Shown here one piece after another: positions 54,301-64,000 of a stretch of DNA of 64,000 nt; the first letter of the stretch is position 1, and every line of letters starts with the position of its first letter. Source of the stretch: Anisus vortex. Its lineage: Eukaryota > Mollusca > Gastropoda > Planorbidae. The DNA lies in contig OX421505.1 of assembly GCA_949126835.1 (NCBI GenBank), positions 8,378,587 through 8,442,586 of the forward strand. The letters are read 5' to 3'. The translations under genes and the position numbers were made by a program. The notes beneath the pieces are model-generated. The model did not search any database, was not told the DNA's origin, and was given only the letters and a program-made list of their open reading frames with translations.

Positions 54301-57300
54301 AGTTTATCTCTATGCCCCAAAGCTTTACATAACAGGCTACTGCGTTCAAATCCTGCTGGAAGGCCTGCTGTAAAGCATACTCTTCCCTCTCGGTCGTCAA
54401 GACCACAAGATCGTCCGCGAAGAGAAGATTGGAGCAACCCAGATAGTTTGGCATAGTTTAGCAAGACAGTGCAGAGCCCTGGAAAAATCCTTGCTCCAGG
54501 ACGCGCTTACGTGATATCGCTTCCCCGTACCGAGTTTCCACCATCCTACTGGTTAGAAAACCTCGTATCCAGCAGTAAATGTTCGAGGTCAAGACTAACA
54601 TCTGCAACTTTAACAACAACCCAGGCCGCCAGACATTGTCGTAGGCCTGTTTAAAATCTAGGACAACTGCTAGTGTGGACTCTTTCCGCTGAAACCCGTC
54701 TGCCATTCTCTGCACCAAGACCGTCATGGCCTGATCCATCGCATTTCGTCCAGATCGAAAACTAGCCTACGATAAGGCGATTAGCACTTTGTCGTCCAAG
54801 TACCTCACGAGCCTCCGATTGATCATCTTCTCAGCTACCTTCCCAACACACAATGTGAGAGTAATATGCCTGTAGCTCTCTGCCTGCCCTGCCCTACAAG
54901 ATGAGTACCACTAAGGCTTCTCTACACTGTTTTGGTAGGACACCTTCAGACCATGTTCGATTCACGAGCTCCAAGAGTTTTCCCTTGCCACGTTGACGAT
55001 TTCGCATGTATGAGAACAGCTCGTTCTTATCCCGTCTACGCCAGTGGCGTAGCCAGGTTTTGACGCTAGAGGGAGCGAAATTTTAGGAAAATAGCCCCAC
55101 TTTTAGCAATTTGTATAGATTAAGAGAATAATTAAGAATTCGTACCTATCAAGTGTTATAAGAAAACCCTGTGCCTCAGGATACAAGTATATTGCTTTCA
55201 ATCCATTGAGGTGATAATTCAGTGTTTCGTTGTTAATATTCCTGAAAATGAAACAAAAATCTTTCTAATTTTGAAAATTGTTAGAATATAAAAAGTGATA
55301 ACATTTTATTGGCCCACCTTGTAGATGTATACTCGCAATGACAATCATTATTATTATAATATGTCTTGAAAATAACATTATTATTATTATTACTAGTGGT
55401 TATGCCCGTCAAAATGACGGAGAAATGATTGATTACAATGTATTTTGTTAAGAGAGAAAGAAAAAATATGCAATAAAATATACAATTATATATATATACA
55501 ATAAAAACTGGAATGAGAATGTTTCTTTTCGTTATTTAGTGTTCTTTTTACTTGTTTCTGGTCGCCCTGTCCCACTACTGTACCCGTGGGCCTCAAAGAT
55601 TGGCGTAGTGTGTAAACCGCCGATACATTCCCATTAAGAATACACCGGCGGGCGAACGCGTGGGGCGTGTCGTGGGGTGGCTGGAGCCCGGACGAGATCA
55701 CTCAATTCTAAACGTTACGCCCTGGACACAAGAGCCGAAAGACTCGTCCGGGTTTTCTAAGAGACTTTTTAATTGGGTCGCCCTGACCCTGGCATATGAA
55801 TAAGAATTGTTGCTGTCAAGCTTTCTGGTAGCGAACAGTTGTGATGACTTGTTATTAATAATATTAAATTAAGTATAATATACTATCTAAAAGGAAAAAG
55901 AACGACACAAATACTAAACAATAAAAAGGTAAATAATAAAAAAAACTTATAGTCGACGTTGAAAATAATATTTCAATACAATAAAAACTAAAGTGAGAAC
56001 GATTTTTTTCGGTATTGCTTATTGTATCAATAAAACAGTATTCAGAATGTTTCTTTCGGTGTTTAGCTTTTGTTCTTCTATATTGTGTCCAGTTGCCCTG
56101 ACCCTAGCACAGGCATAAAAATTGTATTTAAAAGTAATAATTTATTAATTGTACTTTATAATTCGTATCATTTAATGTATAGAGTGTAGAACGTTGCCTA
56201 TTAAAGTTAAAGGATATTCTCAATAGCGACGTGAATCCATTAAATATTCAAACATTTGGTAACTTTTACTTAAAAGGATAGTGCAAACATCTACAATGAA
56301 AAAAAGAAATGATTTGATAGTCATTACGTCATACGCTAGTATTTTTAAAAAGTACACCATTCAACTCTCCAAGCCAAATTGCGGTGCGTAACTTTTAAAA
56401 AGGTCTCGCCACATTAAAAAAATAGCAGCAGAATTGGGAAAACCCGATAAGACCCTCGGAAATGGCCATTTGCTATTTACCGTTTTATTTAATTTGCATG
56501 GCTGGATCTAACATTTTGAATGTTTTAAATTAACACATTCATGATTATAAGTCATAAAATAAAATTCTTTTGGAGTACGTTTCCAATTTATACATTTAAC
56601 TTTTTGCCCTATTAGTCAAACGGCTTAGGTGTCTATATAGGACAAACACATATATATATATTTATATATATATATAAATATATAAATAAACAAACAAACT
56701 CACCGTAATTATATATATTGATTGATGATTATATGTCTTTGTGAGGATTTAAAATATATATCGTTGTCTTAGTGAGACACAATTTGTATAACCTCTAAAC
56801 CGGTGTTCATGTATGGAATAAACGAGTGACGTTTTACGATAGAAACAATGACGTAGGAGTTATATATTCTCATAATGAATTGTAAAACGCAATTAATAAT
56901 TAAGTACTTGAATTAATTGAATATAATAAAATCATACATAAAACAGGCTTGTTAAGAAAATCTAGCCAATGTGGCATGTACTTACTGTGTTTTGACGGCA
57001 GCGAAAGTTTGAAACACGGCCTCGTTTTCCTCGATGTTTTCGAAACAAAAACAACTGTTGTATTACAACAAAATATTGACGTCGTCTCTGGACATGCATT
57101 TTAAAAGCTTATATATATCAGCAAAAATCGATGAAAACATATTTTCGCTTTATTGCATGATGCTTTGAAGTCAGAATGTGAGCATCGATCTGCAGGACAG
57201 TGATTAAGCACGTTTTATCTTTATCAGTCTGCTTAGCATTCGTCACGTGACCGAAAAAATGTCTGCATAGACCTCTTTGCTCTATGTTTCAATCAAATGT

Positions 57301-60300
57301 TAGTTTACTTACTGTGAGTCAAGCCATTGCTTTTTTATACGGTGGTATACAAAATGGTATTGTGTGAGCGATGGATGTGTTACTAAGATGGATAACCTAA
57401 ATCTTTGGCCGAGGTGATATTCGTCCATAATCATAGGTGTGAACTGTAAAAAAAAAGTTATAAAATCAACAATAATGAAATAGTGAACATTTCTTTTATA
57501 AAATACTTTAACTATTGTATCATAACAATTATTTTTTAGTGTAAATATACGGCTCCATGAAATTTAAACGTGCGACAGATAAACGCTTAAACACGCGTAC
57601 ACTTAAACATATGTTGGGTCTCGTCCTTGTAGAGAATGGGCGCATTCTGGGTTGCGCAGTCTTGAATCTACCAAAGACGACTTAGGTCTAATTAATAATA
57701 GCAATACTTATAACTAGACAGAATAATAAAAATAAGTTAACTATTCAACAACCTGAAAAAAATACAAGATAAATGAGTGATTTACAGGTAATAGATATAT
57801 AAACATTTTTCAAGGTAAGAAGAATATCCCTAACACAAATCCGAACCAGGACAACACTGCGCTAGCAAAGAAGATATAAACAAAATACAAATTATAACTT
57901 GAAGAAATAATAACAATAATAACAAAAACAAAGGTAAAACTACATGAATAAAAAAAAAACGGATATCTAAGTTGGAGATGACCAAATGTCGAGCAGCACG
58001 TCGTATCATACAGGACTACGGCCTAAAGACAAGCGCCTCCGCTTTGGTGGCCAAACTCCAACTCGAGCCCCTACAACACCACAGAGCGGTAAACAAAGTA
58101 ACCACTATTTACAAGATCATGAACTGCCACGTGGAAATGTCCACACAGCCAGGTCGCATCCAAAATGTGTCTTTCTCTACCCGAGGTCATTAGCTCAAAC
58201 TGCATGTCGCACACGCACGCACCGACGTCTACAATTTTTTTCCCGTCAACCATTAGGCATATGCCTTTTTGAACTTTTTGAAAAGTTTTTGATATGTTCT
58301 TTGTTTTGTATGATGTAAAAAAAAACTACTTTGAAAAACAATTGTGTTTATCCCCCAAAACCCCATATGTATAATAAAATGTGGAGATGTACATCTAAAT
58401 ACTATACATTACACATGTTGATGTACAAGAGAAAAAAAAATGATCTAACAATTGCAAACACAAAAAAATCACACGCATTAATTGAATTACACACAATTTA
58501 TTGCATTGTTTACTTGTAATACTTTCCCCCCAAGGCGTTTTAAATGTTTGTCTGTTAAATGTCTGTAAAGCGACAACTGACAACTTAAACTGTGCTTTTT
58601 GTAAGTGTAAAACCATGGTGAATAACAAACAAATTGTTAGGGTTACTCTATATCAGGTAGAAAACTCTAGGGCAATGTTTACACATTCTATAAGAATCAA
58701 GTATAAAAGTTATTGAATGAGGCAGTGTACTCTATGATCAACGTTTACACATTTTTAAAAGAAGAAAGCATACTAAGTGAGGCGTTTTACTTGAAAAAAC
58801 CTTAAATCAAAACTTAAAATGTTATACTAAAATTTTAAAGAAAAAGAGAGTATAATGGTAATGTGCTTATAAGAGTAAAAATTAACACAGTGTTGTTAAC
58901 TCTAACACATCATTTAAGACATCAATAAAAATGCAAGACTAGACTCGGACCACGGATGAGCGTAGGACGCAATAATCTTCTTTATAGAAGGAGCGTCTGT
59001 AATGTATAAGATAAGATAAGTTGAGCTTTAAATGGGTAACTTGAAGATCTAACTGATTGCCCGTGCTAAAATAAATGAAAAACGCTCTATGAAGAGGTTT
59101 AATATCAGGTTAATGTTTCGTAAAACTAAGGTGATTCTTTTACTAAAAATTTTAAAGTGAAGGTTAAAATCAGTTGAATAATAATATAACACTTGCATTT
59201 AAAGATTAACATCTGTTAATTAAATTAAAATTCGATACTCATTGATAACCTAAGTTAAATTGAATCAGTGGTGATATATCCCTAAATTGGAGTATTGTAA
59301 AAAAAAACGTTTGAAAATACAAATGTGTTAAGCTCAATTTATTAGGAGTTGGGATATGTTATGTTAAGAAAACAATAAACGTGTTACATCCATAACAGAA
59401 GTTAATTAACCAACGTTGTTGTAAGACACCTAAATAATAACAATAAACTAGACAGATAAGTTATCTGTATTAACTAAAAAGGTTACGGATAAGGTAAACT
59501 ATACAACACCTAAACTAATACATATCAGAATCTAGTTATTATATGATTAATCTAGGTTGACAAAAAGAAACATTGTTCTTTTATAGACTGATGTATATAT
59601 GTGTTCTTGATTGTTTCTTTACATTAATGTTAAAAAAAATATGTGCCTAATGTGCACTTGAATTGTTTTTTTTATATATGTGCATAATGTGCACTTGAAT
59701 TGTTTTTTTTTATATGTGCCTAATGTGCACTTGCATTATTTTTTTTATTGTGCCTAATGAGTACTTAATTATTGGATATCTGTAATTGGGTGAAGTAATG
59801 GCTAAAGAAAATTAGCCATCTTAGATGACCAATTTTCTTCTTTGGTTGGTTGGGAGGTATTACATTACTATGTATACAACTACTGTTAAAACCCCATCTT
59901 TTCCATCAACATTGTTATTTAATACTATTTGGGTCACTACTGCTAATTTTCTCCTTATTTAATTAAACAAGTACAAGGCTATTTAAAATTACTATCGACA
60001 CTTGTTAAGTCAATTTAAACCGGATAGTGAATCCAGACAGCTAGTCTACTTCTAAAGCCAATAGATGAGCTGGAAAGTGTTGCATTTCTCGGGAACAAAG
60101 TTTACCCGCGTAAATTGCATAAAAATTTTTGGTCGCGGCACTAGTAAGCTGTGACGTATGCTAATTAGCCCCTCCATTTTCCTGCCCCAGCGAGTTTAGT
60201 TCAGCTTAAGACTCCAATGTGTGAGGAGGATGTGTGTTACAGTTTCCTACACATTGTAATTTATTTCTTCATTTTACTGCATTACAAATTGGTTGCTTCA

Positions 60301-63300
60301 TTGAAATCAAATTAAAACTTCATCTTTATTAACACACGGACCCTGTGTTGCTGACTGATTTTTACAAGTTGGTTGAATTGAAACTATTTAGCCATACTGG
60401 AGGAGTCGCGAATATTCAACACTATCGTCAGAGACATAGGACCTGGAGACCTCGTTAGAACTCATACCTAGACTAGATAAATGCAGCAAGATCGTTCCAA
60501 CAACATTACAATAGGCTATAGGCCTTGACCTAAACTATAATAATTTAAGCCTATTAAGCTATGTCAATCAATATAATAACCAAATTATATGATATAGAAT
60601 ATAGTAGGCCAATGTCATATAGTCGTATCATTATCTGATTTTTAGAAAAATTGCGATTAACCTATTGCATGAAATAATTAAGCGAATATGAAGATATAGG
60701 CCTATATGCTATAGGCCTATATTTGATATTTACAAACTGATGCGTGTTTTCTTCCATAAATTTTAGTTATATTATTGAATAATATTTCATACACAATGAA
60801 AATATAATGAATATCTATAGGCATGGAACACATACGCCGACAAACGGCATACGGTCACGGGCCCGACTATAGGACATAGGCCTAGGGCCTATATATAGCC
60901 TCTTTCTACAAACAATATTTGTTTTTTAAGTTTAACATAATATCTGATATGGCTATGGTTTTTATATTCGTCAAGATGCCTCTATCAAACATAAAATAAT
61001 ATCTAGAATTATATTTGCCTTTTTATTAATCGAAACGAGCGATCTAGGTCTACGTTAAGCAATAGCTTAAATAGACGACAGTAACAAATACATTATCGCC
61101 TAATTTATTTATTTTTCAATACAAAATTAGTTCTAAGCGTTATCTTTTTTTTAACATTGAAGAAATTCGAACAAAAAGTAATGACACAGTGATCACAGTA
61201 GAATAGACCATAATATTAAGGTACAAAGCATAGATTCCAGGTCTAATAAATGTTTTTCTTTAAAAAAAAAAAAAGAAGCTCTAAGCGTTATTTTTTAACA
61301 ATTCCCTTCTTAGCTAGCTCTTTCCATCCCTTGAGCCGGTACAATCGGCTTTTTTATTTTTCGTTTCTGTCCCGCGAGCCGATTCTACCGGCTCATGATT
61401 AATTAATAATTTTGCGAAAAGCCTATACGGTGTAAAGATGTAATTTTACGTCGCCATTTCCGTTACGCCATTTTCTTTGTTATTAATGCAATTAGTTTAC
61501 ATTTGTTGCGTTAATTTGTTACATTTTGATCGATATTTGGGTTCAATTATTTCTGTTATGGGGCCAAGCGGTCCAGGGGCATCTACAACTTAGATTATGG
61601 TAATACTTTAGTGTAGCTGGTTCTAGAAAAGTAGGTCTAAAAAATTCAAACTGAAAATTTTTTCGCGTGGGGCTATTGATAAGTGTCTTAAAAAAAGCGG
61701 CAGACTATTAAAAAGGAAAAAAAAAATTTTATTTCCCAAAAAAAATATAATTTGTATTGTCTTTACAAAAGCCTTGTGACGTCACAGGCTGATCAAACAA
61801 TACATTATTGTCTGCCGATCTTCTTAATTAAGACACTATCAATAGCTCCACGTACCAAAATTTTCAATCAGAATTCCTTAGAAGCAATAAAAAAATAAAA
61901 TTAATCTTACCATATTTAATAAGAAATAGCACAAAAGAAAAAAAAAGAAACAAATCGTATTCCCTAGATCACGACACCATGCTGTCATGCTCGTCTCCTA
62001 AACCTAATACTTCCTGTCCCAAGATATGGCCAGGTTGGCTCTGTATAGCCAAATAAAAAAACTACAAAGCTCTCCCTAACCTTAGAAACTAACCGATAAT
62101 AATGATTAACAAATACTTAGAAAGCTTAGAAACTAACCGATAATAATGATTAACAAATACTTAGAAAGCTTAGAAACTAACCGATAATAATGATTAACAA
62201 ATACTTAGAAAGCTTAGAAACTAACCGATAATGGCTAAAAATCTGGTCCGATAAGCGTGCAGTGCATGTAATTTGAAAAAAATAAACAAACCAAAGGGAC
62301 GTAACACAATAAAACACAAGTGCTCAAGGGAAGTAAAATTATTTCATAAAACATGCAAAATTCACAAATATTCAACATTAAATATAAAATCACAGAAAAG
62401 GGATCTCACAATAAAATCAACGGATTCGTATTCAGGATAAAAAGATCTTTAAAGTAATATATGGGACTTAAAAAAAAAAATAGAACCAGTTATACCAAAG
62501 TATAGCCTAGATTATTACCGCTAATAAAGCTCTGCAACTAATTTATTCATTACAAAAAACGATGACCTATTTTATTAACTTTTAACAATGAAAACTTCAC
62601 AGAACAAGAGATCGATTATAATTTGGAATAAAGCAAAATAAATGATGTAATGGGAGCGTCCAAAAAAAGGGGGCGTTGCTCACTTCGAAAGGTTGCAAAT
62701 TTGGACTAAAATTTATATATGTATTAAGCGATCAGTTTATTGCAATCAGTATATTGCAATCGCTATATTGTTATCGGTATGTGGCTATAGGTGTGCTGGA
62801 ATTGGTATCCTGTAATCGGTATCCTGTAAACGGTATCCTGTCATCGGTATCCTGTAATCGGTATACTGTAATCGGTATCCTGTAATTGGTATCCTGGAAT
62901 CGGTTTCATGCAATCTGTATCCTTTAATTGGTATCATGCAATCTGTATCATGCAATCGGTATCATGCAATCGGTAGCATGCAATCGGTATCATGTAATCG
63001 GTATCACGCAATCGGTATTATGCAATCGGTATCATGCAATCGGTATTATGCAATCGGTATCATGCAATCGGTATCATGCAATCGGTATCCTGCAATCGGT
63101 AGCACGCAATCGGTATTATGCAATCGGTATCATGCAATCGGTATCCTGTGATCAATACGTGACAGACGACAAGACAAAAAGGTAAATCTGCTGCTGATCG
63201 GTTTTCTTAGTACTTATTAGTAAGTAATAGTTATAGCTCGAGGTCAGCCTTTAAATATATACTTACTGGATATTGAACGATTCTTAACGGAATGTTGATG

Positions 63301-63385
63301 TAATAGATTTTAATATGGTCAATATAGTCAGCATTACTTCTGTACTCGCCAGCAAATACAGCAAGGACACGTTTTAAGCCTTCTT
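45181..63385 (-). CDS. Predicted secreted protein, CpcT/CpeT-like (tentative), exons 2-8
   Basis: Exons on the - strand: 63385-63267, 57443-57313, 57054-56986, 55241-55146, 51239-51086, 49070-48973, 45229-45181. All junctions are AG/GT, and phases agree throughout (0, 2, 2, 2, 0, 2). Exon 1 is outside the window. With the paralogous exon 1 at 18744-18678 the product would be 260 aa with a signal peptide. The N-terminal GLKRVLAVFAGEYRSNADYI resembles the start of CpcT/CpeT (DUF1001) proteins, as do a central cysteine region (GRHCFVYV then FYQGFADMCK) and the C-terminal NPFRVQYNK. In cyanobacteria that family attaches bilin chromophores to phycobiliproteins; any such role here is speculation. 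Cysteines and a potential N-glycosylation site (NVTC) fit secretion. AATAAA lies 16 nt after the stop. Introns hold LINEs and microsatellites. Gene structure is much more certain than family. Confidence 0.7.
45240..46455. other. Part of intron 7 of the secreted-protein gene
   Basis: AT-rich, with two long C-runs (46225-46236 and 46318-46331). No coding signal. Confidence 0.4.
46461..46655. repeat. Tandem repeat, 65 bp x 3
   Basis: Units starting gagatttatcttctagacat lie at 46461, 46526 and 46591, almost identical. Directly followed by tgtatataaagcccacagc. Confidence 0.9.
46645..47230 (+). other. Possible solo LTR or promoter region
   Basis: A TATA-like tgtatataaagccc (about 46645) follows the 65 bp repeats. 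Further on are AATAAAGAC (about 46885) and a short TA microsatellite (46938-46961). This looks like U3-R-U5 of an LTR, but no second copy or target duplication was found. Confidence 0.3.
47500..48118 (+). pseudogene. LINE 3' end (5'-truncated)
   Basis: Encodes the end of a LINE ORF2: RPSLEYASTVWDPHQQHLI, an in-frame stop, GLKTSASALVAKHQLEPLHR, ATNFYKIMNRHVEMSTQ and FFPSAIRLLN. A second copy is at 57972-58260. Different family from 42405-43850. Confidence 0.8.
48580..48801. repeat. Repeat fragment bounded by G- and C-runs
   Basis: About 220 bp between a G run (48591-48604) and a run of about 17 C (48784-48800). The segment tggggtgacacc-like text and the homopolymers suggest a dispersed element. 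Confidence 0.35.
48973..49070 (-). CDS. Secreted-protein exon 7
   Basis: Acceptor ctccttacag, 98 nt, donor gtaagt. Encodes VLGRPNMNVTCDGFTLYKNG and NPFRVQYNKTQ. Contains the N-glycosylation sequon NVT. Confidence 0.72.
49140..49315 (+). repeat. Dispersed repeat copy (family of 10815)
   Basis: aaagcagcgttcacaagttt, a gcacaatgacctgccgcct segment and agctgggtagattcg match 10815-10990 with divergence. Confidence 0.55.
49320..50510. other. Intron 6 sequence, no gene seen
   Basis: AT-rich with short open frames lacking family features. Repeated words such as cttgaaaaagccac and cattgaaaaagccac at 49960-50080 suggest an old degenerate tandem repeat. Confidence 0.4.
50523..50575. repeat. Tandem 15-mer with CCGCGG palindrome
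   Basis: Units gcggtataagaaccc lie at 50523, 50538, 50553 and 50568 (partial). Junctions form ccgcgg, so the array is a chain of small palindromes. Confidence 0.75.
50830..50935 (-). repeat. Dispersed repeat copy, inverted
   Basis: The reverse complement reads gttcagaagtttctgtggcc and then ccagcacagtgcccagctgc, matching the 10815 family. Confidence 0.5.
51086..51239 (-). CDS. Secreted-protein exon 6
   Basis: Acceptor gacttttcag, 154 nt, donor gtgagt, ending in phase 0. Encodes GILTQEIFNGLAASDMVPGR, HCFVYVHANTEDQLPTFYQG and FADMCKLDGT, with two cysteines. Confidence 0.75.
51270..51340. repeat. AT microsatellite
   Basis: About 60 bp of uninterrupted (AT)n just upstream of exon 6 of the secreted-protein gene, within 35 bp of the splice acceptor. 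Confidence 0.95.
51980..52190. repeat. Repeat fragment bounded by poly-G tracts
   Basis: G runs at 51996-52009 and 52168-52187 flank a segment of about 160 bp. Open frames with Pro runs on the - strand come from the homopolymers. Confidence 0.4.
52200..52620. other. GC-rich repeat-like block with open frames on both strands
   Basis: A GC-rich stretch compared with its AT-rich flanks. An open frame of 95 codons (-, 52256-52543) and one of 71 codons (+, 52407-52622) overlap. Neither has a recognised domain. Probably a transposon fragment. Confidence 0.35.
52636..52692 (+). pseudogene. tRNA-like fragment or SINE head
   Basis: gcttagtggttagcg resembles an A box and attcgattcc a B box. They lie too close together for an intact tRNA. 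A poly-T run follows. Confidence 0.35.
52700..53530. other. AT-rich intron sequence with a weak open frame
   Basis: A 70-codon frame on the - strand (52869-53081) reads plausibly but matches no family I know. No exon borders fit the surrounding gene. Confidence 0.3.
53540..55020 (-). pseudogene. LINE remnant with RT, in intron 5 of the secreted-protein gene
   Basis: Read from 55020 downwards. RT fingers and palm at 54739-54458 read DQAMTVLVQRMADGFQRKES, LAVVLDFKQAYDNVWRPGLL and VLEQGFFQGSALSC. A frame change follows, then the catalytic box in LLFADDLVVLTTERE near 54420. A C-terminal part at 53788-53600 is less clear. Same orientation as the host gene. Distinct from the other LINEs in the window. 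Confidence 0.85.
55030..55090. mobile_element. End of a CAGTGGCGTAGC-type TIR element
   Basis: cagtggcgtagccaggtttt resembles the terminus of the element embedded in the satellite (20875). Only this end is recognisable. Confidence 0.4.
55146..55241 (-). CDS. Secreted-protein exon 5
   Basis: Acceptor cattttcag, 96 nt, donor gtacga. Encodes NINNETLNYHLNGLKAIYLY and PEAQGFLITL. Confidence 0.72.
55250..56980. other. Intron 4, low-copy and simple repeats
   Basis: A GC-richer segment at 55555-55800 shares pieces with 56085-56115 (gccctgaccct, acaataaaaac), suggesting a partial local duplication. An AT microsatellite lies at 56648-56690. No gene seen. Confidence 0.4.
56986..57054 (-). CDS. Secreted-protein exon 4
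   Basis: Acceptor ttacaacag, 69 nt, donor gtaagt. In the frame set by exon 3 it encodes CFCFENIEENEAVFQTFAAV and KT. Confidence 0.7.
57313..57443 (-). CDS. Secreted-protein exon 3
   Basis: Acceptor tttttttacag, 131 nt, donor gtaagt. Encodes FTPMIMDEYHLGQRFRLSIL, VTHPSLTQYHFVYHRIKKQW and LDS. Confidence 0.75.
57972..58260 (+). pseudogene. LINE 3' end, second copy
   Basis: Matches 47655-47925: GLKTSASALVAKLQLEPLQ, VTTIYKIMNCHVEMSTQPGR and FSTRGH. Lies in intron 2 of the secreted-protein gene, opposite orientation to that gene. Confidence 0.75.
58880..59015 (+). pseudogene. LINE 3' end fragment with GATAA tail
   Basis: ctcggaccacggatgagcgt to gaaggagcgtctgtaatg matches the ends at 12110 and 42405. 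The terminal ataagataagataag is a short 3' microsatellite like those of CR1/L2-type LINEs. Confidence 0.7.
59016..59635. other. AT-rich intron sequence, no gene seen
   Basis: No coding or structural signal recognised. Confidence 0.4.
59639..59765. repeat. Tandem repeat, about 45 bp, four degenerate copies
   Basis: Each unit reads tgtgcctaatgtgcacttg, then an A/T-spaced T run. Contains the palindrome GTGCAC. Confidence 0.8.
59770..61330. other. Intron 2 sequence rich in aggcct palindromes
   Basis: No coding signal. Between 60500 and 60900 the words taggcct and ggcctata recur many times. Confidence 0.4.
61333..61394. repeat. Hairpin, 18 bp arms
   Basis: gagccggtacaatcggct (61333-61350) pairs with agccgattctaccggctc (61377-61394) with one mismatch, over a 26 nt T-rich loop. 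Confidence 0.85.
61644..61874. mobile_element. Palindromic MITE, about 231 bp
   Basis: Left arm 61644-61705 and right arm 61810-61874 are inverted repeats (gctattgataagtgtctta pairs with taagacactatcaatagc). The middle also folds, through ttgtattgtctt/aacaatac, and centres on gccttgtgacgtcacaggc, which contains TGACGTCA. An almost full-length palindrome typical of foldback MITEs. Confidence 0.85.
62081..62232. repeat. Tandem repeat, 44 bp x 3.5
   Basis: Units starting cttagaaactaaccgataat lie at 62081, 62125, 62169 and 62213 (partial). Copies look identical. Confidence 0.95.
62235..62700. other. AT-rich intron sequence, no gene seen
   Basis: No structure recognised before the duplicated block starts near 62720. 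Confidence 0.4.
62740..63150. repeat. Minisatellite, 14 bp unit (atgcaatcggtatc)
   Basis: About 28 head-to-tail copies. The left part is dominated by tgtaatcggtatcc and the right part by atgcaatcggtatc. Cys/Asn/Arg/Tyr-rich translations in the + frames are repeat artefacts. Confidence 0.92.
63267..63385 (-). CDS. Secreted-protein exon 2
   Basis: Acceptor tcgtttttcag, 119 nt, donor gtaagt. Encodes GLKRVLAVFAGEYRSNADYI and DHIKIYYINIPL. Paralogous to 16577-16692. Confidence 0.78.
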
Positions 63386-64000
63386 CTGAAAAACGAGAAT
63401 AACATGTACAAAACATTACTTGTTATACAAAAGTTCGCCTGATTATCTTTGACTATATGTTTGCCATATTTTCCAAGTGTTGATATTCAACTTATAAAGA
63501 ATAGAAAATTAAGAAATTACTGAACAGTTAGAAAATTCTTGAGTTATTACCTTTTGAATCTTTGTATTCCATTATTAGTTTAATCAAACAAACTATAATA
63601 AAATGAACCGCTTGCTCTATTTATAGAGCTTATATGTTCTTTTTTCCGTGCACAACCAATAAGGCTGTCTTAAATTACTTCTACGCTCCTACGGTTTGCA
63701 TTAATGTTTTCCGCTGTATACAACTTTTTATATTAATATATATTTTATAGATAAAAAATTTAATATACTTGTCAAAGTATATATCTTGCACATAGGCCTA
63801 GATATAAAATCTACATAATATTTAGTTTAATTCGGTAGTCTCAAACGAAAAATAATTAATAAACGCCGAATTAGGGTACCTGCGAGTATTGAGGCCCAGT
63901 GGTTTAAATTAAGGGAAAATGTAGAATGCGAAACTTTTTTTTTGCATTAAAATAGTATAGTTATATTGACACGTCTTAATGAGGCGTGACCTTTTCAAAT

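Larger units (their letters stand above)
62720..63880. repeat. Segmental duplication, right copy
   Basis: Collinear with 16230-17940. It contains the 14-mer array, exon 2 and part of intron 1 of the secreted-protein gene. The right end shares aggcctagatataaa and tagtttaattcgg with 17838-17880. Confidence 0.8.

Noticed and set aside
62676..63185. Cys/Asn/Arg/Tyr repeat proteins
   Set aside because: Translation of a 14 bp minisatellite. Three frames show the same pattern.

Overview
This is a eukaryotic, AT-rich, repeat-dominated window. The short coding exons carry GT-AG splice sites, introns reach several kb, AATAAA signals follow stop codons, and the repeats are of animal type (Ty3/gypsy elements, several LINE families, tRNA-derived SINE pieces, Polinton/adintovirus-like genes). 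The style suggests an invertebrate, and a gastropod mollusc is my best guess. No decisive taxonomic marker is present. There is no operon, rRNA gene or CRISPR array.

Two host genes can be assembled exon by exon with matching splice phases. On the + strand, 2871-10592 encodes a 183-residue DFFA/ICAD-like apoptosis protein in four exons (CIDE-N domain plus a DFF45-type helical domain). Its second intron holds a 6.4 kb LTR retrotransposon with apparently identical 627 bp LTRs. On the - strand, 63385-45181 holds exons 2-8 of a predicted secreted protein of about 260 residues; exon 1 must lie beyond the right edge. A truncated paralogue on the - strand at 18744-16577 keeps exon 1 (signal peptide) and exon 2. 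Both ends and the cysteine region of this protein loosely recall the CpcT/CpeT (DUF1001) fold. That family assignment is tentative.

Layout. 1-2113: foldback element with 150 bp inverted termini. 2145-2470: minisatellite. 2871-10592: DFFA-like gene with the inserted LTR element. 10600-13130: intergenic, with LINE 3' ends and a GT-rich minisatellite. 13139-13694: remnant of a double-stranded DNA virus-like element, an adenain-type protease C-terminus overlapping a PC4-like gene by 8 nt. 13930-16085: purine-rich minisatellite and a decayed LINE. 16230-18744: the truncated paralogue. 18935-31437: a 12.5 kb satellite with a 24 bp unit, carrying eleven copies of one small TIR element that have been copied with the array. 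33526-41629: nested and scrambled Ty3/gypsy elements. 41640-43850: LINE copies. 45181-63385: the secreted-protein gene, with LINEs, microsatellites and a palindromic MITE in its introns and flanks.

The most unusual items are the satellite with its embedded amplified element, the paralogous secreted-protein genes, the viral-type gene pair at 13.1-13.7 kb, and the short DFFA-like gene that stops after the second domain. All calls are from reading the sequence. No database search or alignment software was used, so family names rest on motif recognition.
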